64,000 bases of DNA from Prunella strophiata (taxonomy: Eukaryota; Chordata; Aves; Passeriformes; Prunellidae): positions 90,073,809 to 90,137,808 of the forward strand of contig JAZBQD010000015.1 in NCBI GenBank assembly GCA_036583965.1, read 5' to 3'. Position 1 is the stretch's first letter. The number at the start of each line of letters is the position of its first letter. Positions 13,295 to 25,900 of the stretch are shown piece after piece. Below the pieces are notes generated by a model. The model searched no databases and was not told the origin of the DNA. It worked only from the letters and a program-made list of their open reading frames with translations. The position numbers were made by a program, and so were the translations under genes.

Positions 13295-13789
13295 CACAAT
13301 GATTGCACGTTTGCTTTATGTGCCTGCCGCCTCACAGTAAAAAAAAAAAAAAGAGAAGGGATATGAATTTCATTAAAAGACCATGTTGCTTTAAAAAACA
13401 AAAGCCAAATGGAAGAAGCAAATAACTAAAATGCAATAGGTTGAATTGACTATTAAAACAGTTGAAGAAATAACTCACTATAAGAATTTATTAGCTTAAT
13501 TCAGCTCTCCAACCTCTTGTACTAAAATTCACTTGAAAATATTCAGTTGAGTCGAGAGGAAATCTATTTCAATGCTCTGCAAGTGCAAGCAACAGACAGT
13601 TCAATATTTTCTTTTTAAGCTCCATCAGAGTTAATTGAGACTATTTACACTCTTTTTTGTTTCCTGAATGAAAGAACACACTTGCACTTTCAGCACAAAT
13701 AATTGTGCATATAGTTTTAGAAATCGGTGTCTTTACATATTTGTGCTGGCAAAACTTGGCAGCAGAAATATTTGCAGGAAGCAAACACA

Positions 13790-14150
13790 AAGACTTCTCT
13801 ACAGATGAAGCAAATTAATTTTCAGATTGAACATTCCCAAAAACATTGTCCAGCTACAGACTGATCGTTACACTGAAGACTGAACTGTGAAAAATTAATG
13901 ACAGAAAATATGCAGTGCCCACTTTGCAAACCTCAATTCAGGTAAATCACCTTAGGTCTTGTGGTTGTAGTAGTTGCATTAATTGCTTAAGATCTGGTTC
14001 TTAGATAAACTTCTCTGCATGGAAAACAAGTCTTTGTTTCATTATTAAATCCTAATGTGAACTGATGCTGATATAAAAAACAATCTTCTCTTGAAATTCC
14101 AGTAGCAGCTCAGTTGAGTTCAGCTTGGAACTGGCAACCTGCATTATTCT
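13790..14150. promoter_or_regulatory. Possible conserved noncoding block
   Basis: This stretch has no simple repeats and a balanced mix of TAAT-type motifs (ATTAATTTTCAG, AAAATTAATGAC, GCATTAATTGC) and other words often seen in vertebrate conserved noncoding elements. No frame is well open. The call rests on texture alone and would need an alignment across birds or to mammals. Confidence 0.15.
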
Positions 14151-14508
14151 GGTTTAGACACAGGAACCTGTCACATGCTGCTTTTTGTTGCCTTTAAAAA
14201 AGAGTTAATATTTGGCTAATATGTTTATCTTTGCATACCATTACTGTCTATGTGCAGGAAAGAAAGAAACAGCTGTTGCAAGCCTAACCCTTACTCATTA
14301 ATCTTTCATCATCTTGGGACTTCCAGCATTGTATTCTGTATTACAGCATCAGCTTTCTATTCAGCAGTGGTATCTGAGAGCAAATTCCTGACAAAACTGC
14401 CATTTTCACTTGCCAGGTCCACTTGTACTGAACCTGAACACCGAGGGTCCACACACCCCATCACCCAGCAGAGGCTGAGGCGTGAGGTAGGTGGTATTTC
14501 TCCCTTAC

Positions 14509-14540
14509 CAAGGCTTGAAGAATCTGTTTGGTGATTGTTT
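14509..14540 (-). other. Candidate 32-bp microexon, minus strand
   Basis: On the minus strand a very good 3' splice-like tract (pyrimidine-rich, ending GTTCCCCTAG) is followed after 32 bases by CCTTG and GTAAGG. Every frame is short, and no family is recognised. The acceptor is among the best in the window, but a 32-bp spacing can arise by chance. Confidence 0.12.
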
Positions 14541-17500
14541 CTAGGGGAACAGGAAAGCTCCCAGTGCAATATTCCCTTCTGGTAGCACAAGGAGCATTTT
14601 CAGCTCCCTTGCATCAAACTGATGTTCCTGAGTTCTGCTCTGACTTAACCACTTGGCAAAAATTCTGAACCTTGAAGTGCCCAGGTTACACCCAGAAACT
14701 TTCAGATTCAGCAGCAGAGGACTATCTCCTCCTCCTGTTGCAATGGTCTCATACTTGGCTGATTTTCTTCCCAGCCTCCTTTTGGATGTATGCCCAAATC
14801 CACAGATGTGCACAGGAGGTAGATGGCACTAGAGGTGCCCTTAAGCACCTCAGCTGTTACTTCACACTGCCTCCCAGGTGTTATTAGCAGAAAACATGCA
14901 TTGTAGAAACCACAGTAGGATTCTCTTTATACCATCCTTGTTTTAAATCTTTATGAATTCTCAGGAAACAGAGCCAATGGGTATTAGGGAGTCAGAGCTC
15001 TATGGCTTTCTCTCCCACCCCTCCCCTTCATTAGGCTGTACTTTTATAATCATGCAGTAAAGCATGTATTGGTCTTAGAAAGCTGTTTGTACTGTGTCAA
15101 CCTTATCTGCTGTAGTGAAGTCACCACTCTGGCCAGTAAACACAGTTTTGCCCATCTGACCAAGCAGCATCATGCACAGCTTGGCTCTGCCTTCTGCAAC
15201 CTGTCTTTGGGCACTCACCACAGGCACCAGACAGGAAAGACTGCCCTATCTAGCCACACCTATGCTGCAGACAAACTCCATCCAATGCCTCATGGACTGT
15301 CTTTAAGCAATTCTGCATGGGTCTGTGCCTGACCCATCACTGTTGCACTGACTTACGTAGGAAATGAATACACTGAGAGCATTTAATTCCTCACACCATG
15401 TTCTCATGCTAGAGAAGGAACTGTGGTATTACTGATTAGGTCCCTTACCACCATTACCACATATGCACATGCCAGTACAAGTATAGGCTGGACCACACTT
15501 TAAGAGTAGTGCAAGCTAGTCAGGACAAGAATTAGTCAATATTTCTTCTTCTTCTTCCAGAAGGAGAAAGCCTGTAGAATTTTTGATCCTTTCATAGTAC
15601 ACTTTACAAATTATTTGTGCGAGCATACATGCAGACCCTATGCACCAGCATTGTGTTGTGAAATTGCTAATTCATATAGCACTCATACCAACAGAACTGA
15701 GAACAAGACTGAATTCATAAAATGGATAACATGGTCCCATCCAGAGGTTAATATCTGTACTAACTTTCATTTCACTTACTCATGCCCTCCATGCCATTTT
15801 TCCTTTTGGTCATCAGCCTCATGAGAATCAAAGGTGATTCTTAGGCAACACAGTAAATGCAAACTAATTTTCACACGAAAAAGCAAATAGATAAAAAAGC
15901 ACCAATACCTTGTTATTATTTGCACAAGATGTGTTACTCCTGTTTACCTCATCTGCCTTTAATAGGTTGCCCTCATACTCCCTTCACAGAGTTACAAATT
16001 CTCATGTTAAATGTGGAAGCTCCTGACAGCTCTCTCTTTCCTAGGGCAAGATTGCTCAGCTAACAATAACTAAGATACCTTTTGACAAGTGCAGCTAAGA
16101 GCCAGCAAAGCTTAGTCAATCTGCATCAGTCTGTCTTGGCACCTTTTTTTCACTTTCATATCTAAACACTGGATGCCAAAGTGTATTGCAATGATTATAG
16201 AAAACTATAAAAAGGGAAATGAATGCAAAAGCAGAAATCATATTAATCAGTTGAAGGAAAATACTTTTCCAACTACAATTGTGGCTGAAACCCATAAATT
16301 AGATGACTGGAGTAATAAGACATGTGAAATGGCTTTTAAGTCCACTACCAGCTCCATGCAATAAATTTCAAATGACATCCAGGCTTTTAGTGGAGGGGAT
16401 GATTTATTGCAGTCTGCAGGAAGAGAGCTTTCATGGATTATCTCTAAAGTGGCAAAACTCTATTCTGAATTTTTCAAAATTAGTGCAGCTCAGTGAATGT
16501 CACTGACAAGCAAATCCAAAAGCACTTTAACAGAAAATTGTAAGAAAAATAGCAAACATACTTTAGAACATCCACAAATTTTTCTGAGGGAACTACATCT
16601 TGTCTTTTCCTAAGCCAAAAATACCCCAAACCTAACAGGAGTATAACACTTGCTGTATGTGTTCACCTGGGCACATTTCACAAGAGATATTTTGCAAGTG
16701 AACTTTCTAAGGCTTTTGATGCTACAGGCCTTCAAAACAATTTGGCAAACAGCACAGTTTGTTTTTTTCTCCTGAACCTATAAACCTAGATAGACCCTTT
16801 CTTCTTTGTTTAGCCATTAGGAAATGGGAGTGAAGTACTGACCACAGAAATGCTCTCCAAAGGCAGCCCAGAGCTTACAAGGTTCTGTTTCCTTTGAGCA
16901 TGCAGAAGAAGATCTATTTCCTGTGTGCTGGTAAATGGAATCAGAGGAAATGTGTCTCCACTGGAATCACGGAATACCGTAACACCGGTGTACTGGAGCT
17001 GTGATGCTCACTGCAGGGCTCCTGGATTGCATCTGACTACCAGAGTGTTGCACAGTGTGCTGCCTCTGCTTTTCCTGTGGGACATGGCTGGTAGGAGCCC
17101 TGGGATTTTGTCACAACTACATCCCCTGGTACACTCTCTCAGCACTAAAAGTAATGGTGTCGAAGGAGAGGGTGTTACAGGAGGCAGGCACAATCCTCTT
17201 CAAGAGGCAGAGACGTACCTTGGCTAAGAGCTGTTAGACACAGTCCCCTAATTTTGATTGCTTTGCAGGCTAGTGATAGTAAATAATTCTGGTAATTCTC
17301 AATACATGGAACACTGAATTTGCATACCAATGGCAGTTAAAACTAGGGTATGCATGCGTTAAGTAATGGAAACGTTACATACGGAAAACATCTTACACTT
17401 TCCCTGACACCTCTCACCCAGACTAGTTCTAAAATATTTTATGAACTAAGCAGAGATCTAATTTCACTGGCATCCAGAGTAGAAAGCAAAGATCTATGCT

Positions 17501-17929
17501 TTATTCAATTTGTTTATATAGAAAATGTACAGTGGTGTGATTTAGTCTCCCAGGAGAGAACAGGAAGACAATGCACCAAGACTAACAGCTCTGCTTTTAC
17601 ATGGCTGTTAATGATGCTTTGGTTTTCATTAGAGTCTTTCCTTCTGAAGACTATTAGCTTTCTAAAGCGTGAATTCAGCACTGACCTGCATTGAGAGTGG
17701 CATTTCATTGACTCCACAGTACTTACAGATGTGACATTCTCTCCTGCAATATCACCTGTCCAAAATCTGACACTTAGTTTATGGGAATTTCTGGAAGTAA
17801 TAAGGGATTCATGCAAACATTTTTTAAAATGAAGTCCATCCTAACTTGAGGCATAGCCTACATTATAACACAGCTGGACAAAATTTATTCACAACTTTAC
17901 TATCCAACCCATTTTCTTATACTAGTGGT

Positions 17930-18003
17930 GTGTTTGTGATTTATTTTTTGGACTTTGTTTGGTTTTGTTTTGGGTTTTTGGTTGGTTTGGGTTTTTTTGG
18001 TGG
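17930..18003 (+). repeat. T/G-rich low-complexity tract
   Basis: A stretch dominated by TTTGG and GGTTTT words on the plus strand. It is low-complexity DNA with no regular period. Confidence 0.75.
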
Positions 18004-20160
18004 GAGGTAGAGTATGAGTTGAACAGAGCATCTTTTATGAAGCTAGTCACAGACATTATCTTAGCTTTCTAGACAGAGGGACTGAAGCACAGCCCAGTGA
18101 AAGTACTGACTTAAGAGTTGCTGGCAGGCCAATGACAAAGCCCAAAACATAACACTGGTTTTCACACAAGCGCTTTAAACAATCTGATACACTGCAGATA
18201 GCACTGATTATAAAGTATGGGATGTCTTGGAAACTATGATATATATTTTAAAACCTATCCCCTGTGTTCATGCAAAGCCAGACACATACTCTTCTTCATT
18301 CTTGGCTTAGGGTATCCAGACACATACTAAACATAAGTCTTACTCTGACTCCATGAAACACAAGCCACAAAAATACACTAAAATGTTTTAGTGATGTCAA
18401 CTACTCTTCTTCATCAAGTATAGACAAAATTCAGACAAAATCTCTTTTGCTGCCATCATGTAATAACCATGTAATTTCACAAATGCTCACAGTCAGAATT
18501 ATGGGACTTAGTGCATCAAAAATCAGCTTCTACCTACTTTTTTGCAGACACAAGATAGAAGATGCTTGCTCTGACTAAGAAAGTGTCATTCTGTTATGAG
18601 CACAATGGAACATTTAATACAAAATAGCTCTTACAAGTTTTTAAGTGTAAACTCCATTATTGATGAACACATAAGCACATTGCTACTGTTCACTTCAAAT
18701 ATTTTAAGCAAATTACAGGCTGAATATCCAGTACTTTCCAGATTTTGATTATGTGTATATCCCATATCTTAGGCATCATAGAGAAACTATGTTTCAAGTA
18801 GTGGCAAAGTGATGATAAATGACAGAGGACTTAGCAGTATTGTGGCACAAACAAAAGCTTGTCTTATTTTATGGAAAATAAATGGAGAAAAATAACTTTG
18901 ATATTCTTTCTCCATGTCTTTAAAAAGAAATAAATCTGTATATTTCAAGAAGAAATGGCACAAAGAAAACAAACTTACATAAATTATTTCTATTTTCACA
19001 TGGAAATGCATGCAGAAGGCTTTCCTTCTGACCTGTGTATAGAGTTTCATTTGCAGCTATATCTTCTGTAGAATTCTACACCAGTTTAATCCTCCAAACC
19101 AAAATCCCCTACCTATAGACTGACTTTATAGATGGGACCATGTCTAGAGAAGCATTACAGTAAGCAGATAACAGAAGGCTCTCGCCTTACATGTCTAACT
19201 CCCTTTCTCATTAATGGGCAATGTGCCTGCACAGACAGGAAAATTTATCTCAAAGTCTGTGATAAATCAGTCAGATTTGATCTGCTCTCTGTAAAATGCA
19301 CAGCCAACACTGATTAAATGAGCAGTGGAGTGCTCTTTCAATAGTGCATCAATGCTTTTCAGCACATAGGCATGGACAGAGAGCTTAGAATTATAAATGA
19401 AGGAGAATCATGACTTACGCCTTCAGTCATTGGAAGAATTCACCATTAAATATGAATAAAGTGATGTGGCTTCCTTTTCCATTCCTTTTCCACATGTCCA
19501 TTAACATATTTCTCTGATCTTTCATATTATGTGAAACAATTTGGGGTGCAAAGAGTTTTATGCACACTGCTGTGTCATTTTGAAACACTCTGCGATAGAG
19601 CTTGGACAGCAGCTCTATACCATAACACATTTTTAACACAGTACTTTTCAAAAATGCAGTTCTAACCCTCAGCCATTATCTCTCCCTCCATCTCCCTCTA
19701 CCCTTCCTTCCTCACTAAGGAAAGCAAAACTTCATCAATAAAGGCTGACCAAATAAGTTTTCTTAATAGACAAATCACAAAAATCAAGAATTGTCCAGTT
19801 TAAACCTACAGTAGTGATCCAAGACTACCACAATTCATATATCTGATAACCCAAACACCAGAAGCAATGCCTTTTCTCTACCAGAAATCTACAGAGAACT
19901 TTACCTACAAGATCTCTGGCATACCTAATTCAGACAAGCCATTTTTCTAGCTCTCTTCTAGGTTCCCTCTCATCCTGCCAGTCTCATCACAGTAATAAGT
20001 GACACATTTGGTATAAGCAAGCTCCCATGAGCCCTCATCAGCAGGAGACATCTCCATTCAGGAAGCCAAGGAAAGTCCTGCAGCCTCAGCCGAGGTTCAA
20101 GACTCTGAGATTCAGGGGACTCCTCTTTCCTCATGTTGTTGAAACTCAAGAACAGAGGGA

Positions 20161-20236
20161 AAGGAATCAAAGAGGGAAAATTTCAAGCAAATTTGGAAAA
20201 GGAATTAAAGAGGGAAAATGTCAAGCAAATTTAACA
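20161..20236 (+). repeat. Two-copy tandem duplication, 38-bp unit
   Basis: The unit beginning AAGGAATCAAAGAGGGAAAA at 20161 is repeated at 20199 as AAGGAATTAAAGAGGGAAAA. The two copies differ at only a few bases. The unit length is not a multiple of three. It is a small local duplication, purine-rich on the plus strand. Confidence 0.85.
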
Positions 20237-22510
20237 GAAAAATGATGCTTTCAGAATTATTTTTAAGGTTGCACGTTAACAGATGAGTTCCCACACATAG
20301 CAAAACCATAGGATAGCCTCACCAAGATAAAGAGGTTCACTTGGCATGTTCAGGAAAATGTATCAGGTCTACTGCCAGCAGAGAGATTTGGTGTGTACTG
20401 GGGTAGGAATGGGCTGAGAGGATTCGTAGATTTCAGAGATGTTTCCCTTGTCATCCTGCTTGACACAGACACTCTGGGTATCACTTTATTCACAGATTCC
20501 CTTACTTCCAACTTTGTTAGTTTCCAAATTTGGTCTTTCAGCCTGGTCACAAACATCTCAGGTAGAAACAATGCAAGAAAAAGGCCTTGCCAGAGTTTCA
20601 GGAGCCCCATAACAAAGAGAAAGGAATATCTGGCATATGCCAGCCCCTTGGAAACCTGCCTTTAATAGGAGAAACTCTTAAGTAAAATAATTTTTTCTAC
20701 TAAGAAGCAGAACATGGAAATCAATCCAAAAATCTGGAAGCAGAGAGGAATTAAATACTGTACTTTAATTTGTCCTTTGCTGAAGGATAGCCCTACATAA
20801 TTTAAGGGTTCTCCTCAGTCAAAACTCCCAAGACAACTGCAGAAAAGGATCTTAATTCCTCAGACTTTTTCCCCTCTTTGAGGTGATTCTCCTTTCATAA
20901 AAGGATTGCAGTTGAGTGCTTCCAGAGACTCTCTGTATTGATGGTTCATTCAGGACACTGGCTCCTGTCTCAAGATCCTGCCTGTCACTGTATCATTATC
21001 TTAAGAACCTCTCTGAAATGCCACCACAGGGGTCCCAACCACACCTTTCTGTGGACTGTACTCAGACAAAATCTCCTCCTAGAAGAGAGAGATTAGTACA
21101 ATTTACAGGCTCAGTATGGAAGGTTTTATTCCTGAAATAGTCATTACAAAATTCCAAAGGAACAAACTATAGATGATGCTTGTTACTAGTGCTAAAGACA
21201 AGCATAAGTTGGCAAACCTGGCCTGAGACAAGAGTTTGGATTGGAATGACTGGATACTATTCCAAGACTACTCAAAACACAGATATTTAGCTCCTCAGCA
21301 ACTAGGGGAAAACCATAACAAAGTCAGGAAAGTGCAAAAGAAAGGAGAGAAAAAAAAAAGTGTAAGGAAAATGAACCATTTTGCAAAGTATGGCTGGAAG
21401 AAAGGGTGTGAAATTGAGAGGGAGAAGACTTGAATCAGGCCAAATAAACTAATGTCCTGACACTCGGGTCTATTCATTGCAGAATAATCTCTCTGAGGAA
21501 CTGAAGCAAAACCTCATTACCTGTAATGCTTTTGCTCAGATACCACTGTAATGAGTTCATTAACACTAGAACATCAAAACCTAAACTGAACCAAATGCTT
21601 GATAATGTAATGCAAGAGGAAAACATCACACAGACAGCACAATACTTCCATTTCTATCACTGGAACAAGCCCTGAATGACTGTGTTCATGTCCCAGTTTA
21701 GTTTACAATGTTCTGTGAGGAAGGGAAAGAAAAAGGGGGGGATGAAAATGGGAAAAAAAAAAAAGGTTTAGGTAGAAGAAATCATGTCAGAGAAAGAATG
21801 AATAACTTTAATTTCCATTTGTAAATTAAAAATCTCTATTAAACCAAAAATCTTTTGAAGCTAGCCATTGATGTAAACACCAAGTACTACTCAGCAAAGG
21901 GAGATTTTGTTTGAGTTTATAAAGTATCTGATTTCTTACAGAGAATATCCAGTTTCCACTGAAAACAAAGGGATGTTCATACATTTATTCCAATGGAAAT
22001 TTGGATAAGGCCCTTGAATAAACAAGAAATAAACAGTTATTTTGACAATCCTGAGAAATTGTGGGAATGATTTTAAAAAACCACACCAAAAAAAAACCCA
22101 GATTGCTCTTATTTCCTTGTCCAACCCTTTGCAGTCCAGCAGAAAAGATGCCAAACTGCACAAAGTTTTGTTCCATTCTCCTTATTCTGCCTAAAGACTC
22201 TTTGACCTCCAAACCCTGAACAAAAAGGATGCATCCCAAAGAAAGAAAATCCTATGGAGTCATGCATGGCACTTCACACAATAAAACTCCATGGATACAA
22301 AGAGCACTAAATTAAAGGGATAGCAAGCACCTTTACATTCCTATATTACACTTACTGAGTGATATATGCCAGAAGAGCCCATGCATTGATTCATTTGATG
22401 AAGAATGCACAGGCTTAAAGGCAAACCTGGATTTGACATGTTGAATCAAACAGTGCATTTGAAGAATGGCCTGACAGACTCAGCTCTCAATGAAATTAAT
22501 GAAAACATTA
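20237..22510. other. Unassigned sequence
   Basis: No gene or repeat family was recognised. It contains short A-runs near 21348 and 21755 and overlapping chance open frames of 60 to 105 codons. The open frame at 22405-22722 is not a gene because most of it lies in the CR1 copy that follows. Confidence 0.4.
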
Positions 22511-22952
22511 TAGAATGGTTTGGCATTAAAGGGACCTTGAAAATCATCCAGTTCCAACCCCCCTGCCATGGGAAGGGACACCTTCCACCAGACCAGGTTG
22601 CTCAAAGCCCAATCCAACTGGACCTTAAGCACTTTCAGAAATGGGACATCCACAGCTTCTCTGGGCACCCTGTTCCAGTGTCTCACCATCTCACAGTGAA
22701 GAGTCCTCTTGCTAATATCTAATCTAAACCTGCCCTCTTTCAATTTAAAGCCATGCTTCTTGATCTGTCACTAGACCTTGGTTAATAATCCCTCTCCAAC
22801 TCCCTTCTGGACACTCGTAGGAACCAGTACTGTAAGGCTGCTCTCAGGTCTCCCTGGAGATTTTTCCTTCCTCATTTTTTATCTTCTCCAGGATGAACAG
22901 TCCCAGCTCCCTCAGTCTGTCCTCACAGGAGAGGTGTTCCAGCCCAATCTTC
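22511..22952 (-). mobile_element. CR1 LINE fragment, 3' end
   Basis: The plus strand shows the reverse complement of a CR1 3' end. Matching phrases in order are 'catccagttccaaccc', 'ctgccatgggaagggacacc', 'tggacc..aagcactttcag', 'cacagcttctctgggcaccc', 'ttccagtgtctcaccat', 'cttctccaggatgaacagt' and 'cccagctccctcag'. It is 5'-truncated at about 22952 in element orientation and carries small deletions. It belongs to the same broad type as the copy at 39240 but is more degraded in the middle. Open frames on both strands across it are remnants or chance. Confidence 0.92.
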
Positions 22953-25900
22953 AGAGAAGGAACAGCCTGTTTCAGAGTAACAGACCTGTTCTACACTCAC
23001 AGGACACGGAATCCTCAAGCACACAGCTGAATCTGGTAGCGAGACAAAAATTGAATCCTGACTACAGATAGACACAACAATAGTAGTGTTAATACCAGAA
23101 TACACCTCAGTAGATGATCCTGCCTTCTCTTTAATTCTCCTTGCAACCCACAGTCACCTGCCATCACCTGCTTGTGGCACATACACAAGCTCTTTCACTA
23201 CCAGGCAGCTGCAATCACCAATGGCCATCCCTTAAAGCTGAATGAACACCAGGACAAACACCCACACTACAAAAGCTTAGACATTATTTTAGCTATCCAA
23301 CTGCAAAGGTAATAACTATGTAGAAGTAACTGCATGGATTTCCTAAGTCTTTTGGAGTCTTAGTTCTCTGAAGTGCTTTGTTCAGCTGGAATATTATACA
23401 AACATACAAGGGAAAAGGGAATGGAGTTTGTCTCAAAGAAGTTTCATTTTAAAGAATTGAAGCAAACAAAACCCAAGTGATACAGAGAAAGAACCTGGAA
23501 GTATGAGGGGAGAGTTCCTAACACCAGCAAACAAGTTGGATAGTCAGTTTTAATGCTTTGTTTGGTTGGTTGGTTTTAATGGGCATAGACAAAAAAGAAA
23601 TGAAGCCATGGATATGTATGTGAAGAACTCTTCCTAAATGGCATAGTGTGGAAGGAAACATGGATATTTATTCAATCTTTAATGTGAAGGATTCAGAAGC
23701 TGACATCATGGGCCATAGAAAAGCATAAGTTTTACTTTAGCAGCAAATAAGAGATTGTTAAAAAAATGGCAGAAGCACCTTGGGAATGAAGATTAAACTT
23801 ACATACAATAGGAAAAAGAGAAACAGATGAAAGATGCAGAGAAAGGAATAATTTGGACAAAAATACAGGGTAGCAAAGTGATTTTTAAAATCAACATTTA
23901 TGAACTTAGGTGTATTACCTTCTAGATTGATTTCTTGCATATTATATTTTATTACATGTGTTCTAAATTTGTTATTAACTTGTAATTACTGAATCAGAAA
24001 GTTTTAATTCAACAACTACACTGAAAAAAGAAAGCACATAGCTGCATGTATTTATGTTTCCTTTATTACAAAACATTTTACAACCTAGTTTTTGTAACTC
24101 TGTGATTTTCTATACTGAATATTTTCCATGACTGACAGAGAAATGGGAGCTGAAGGACAACAGGCGTTTCTTTCTCCAACATTCCCCCAAAATCTTCACC
24201 TATTTACATATGATAGCAAAAGTGTTCCCATCTCCACAGGAACAAACATACTTTAAGAACTCCTCTCAGAAATCCATGCCTGAATTTGTATTTGTTTAAG
24301 AAACATAAGGAATGAGCAGAAGTAGCTCCGGTTTCTTTCATGAATAAGATCCTTCATTCATACTTTTCATGGTACAATATATGGAACTTTAAAAGTTTCA
24401 GCCAATAGCTTGATCAAGCAACCAAATCTGAACTCTGATATTAACAATTCAACCTTCCTAAACTAATGAGTCATATTATACCTTGCAGAAATGGTGGTTC
24501 ACTTCCCCTAAAAACTTATTCTGAGGTTGGTTAATTTATTTTAAATCAAAAGGCAGAAATAAATGCATGAGTTTTAGAAAATAGACACTGCACTACATAA
24601 CAGGCTTAGCATATTTTAGATAATTGAGCTGCTCCATGGCTACTATTGTGCCCTCACACTACACTGTGCCTGTAAACACAGTTTTGGCACCTAAAAGAAG
24701 GAATAGGTGGGAGAGAAATATAGAAAAGGTAGATTGAATAATCTGTGGTCAAATTAGAACTATTGTAACAGGAAAGTTGGAACAATCTTCATGTTTTTGT
24801 ACTTTACAAGTGGAATTACACACAAATTGAGTACCAGTATTTTCATTAAAAACACTCAAATTAGGCAACAGCAAGAATTTTTACAAGCTTGTTCAAATTT
24901 CAGCACGATGCTTTGTATTTTAAAATTTAAAAATAGGATAAAAGCAAAAAAAAAAAAAAACAATCAAGTAAATTATTTTTCATCAGTTTTAAATCTTACA
25001 AACACTTCAAATTTCCTGAAAAATAAATGGAAGGTTTAGGTTCTTGTGAAATAACTGTATTCAAAACATTATAGCTTCAGTAATTTTAAAGTTCAACTGG
25101 CAAACATAAAACTGGTTCAATCCAGTTTAAATTCCCTCTCCGAATTTGGTAACAGCCAACACACAAACAAAACAGTTATTCAAATATCTATGTAAGTCCA
25201 AAACATTCTGAATGAACAACAGCCTTTGCACAGATCATCTCATTTACAGTATTTTTCCTCTGTTTCTGAATCTGATTATCTCCATATACTTGCATCAGAT
25301 TAAAAATGGTGTAACAAACACCACAGTCAAAACAACAGTCTGACTGACAGAGCTGACTCTTTCTCTGGACTGAATGGTTTCAATGGGCTTTCTAAAACAA
25401 ATAAAGAATGAGATCATATTTTCCTTCACACTACTTACATCGGACACTGCACAAGAGACAAACTCTTTTATACCAACAGAGAAAGAGCTAAGATTATATT
25501 TTGATAAAAATTTTAGTTAAACTTATGTCTATTGATATATGTCAAAGAAGAGAGGGTAAGAGTGGTAAGCTGACTTTTATCTTGTTCGGTTCTGCCACTA
25601 TATAAGCATATTTCTTTTCTACAGGCAGGTTCTGTGTCTTGTGTCCTATTGCTTAAGAAGCTTAGCATTCAGGTGGCCAAATACTACTGTCCTTAAGAAA
25701 GTAATTGGGGCCATACATCACCTTGAGTACCATTTTTAGGAGCCAAATAGTCCATGTCACAGAAAAGGACTACATGATGGCACAGCTACTCTGAGCAGTA
25801 GAAAGAGGTTACCAAACTGGGAGCATGCCATGGATTGTGACCCACAGGGTTTCTACACTGTGAAATGTAGCCAGTGCCTAGTCAGATTGCTCCTCCATGC

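Larger units (their letters stand above)
14151..20160. other. Unassigned sequence
   Basis: No gene or repeat family was recognised. It holds overlapping chance open frames (for example 16925-17227, 17350-17694 and 17514-17816) and a G/T-rich low-complexity tract at about 17930-18003. A mixed block at 16930-17230 is somewhat more GC-rich than its surroundings but shows no identifiable protein. Confidence 0.4.
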
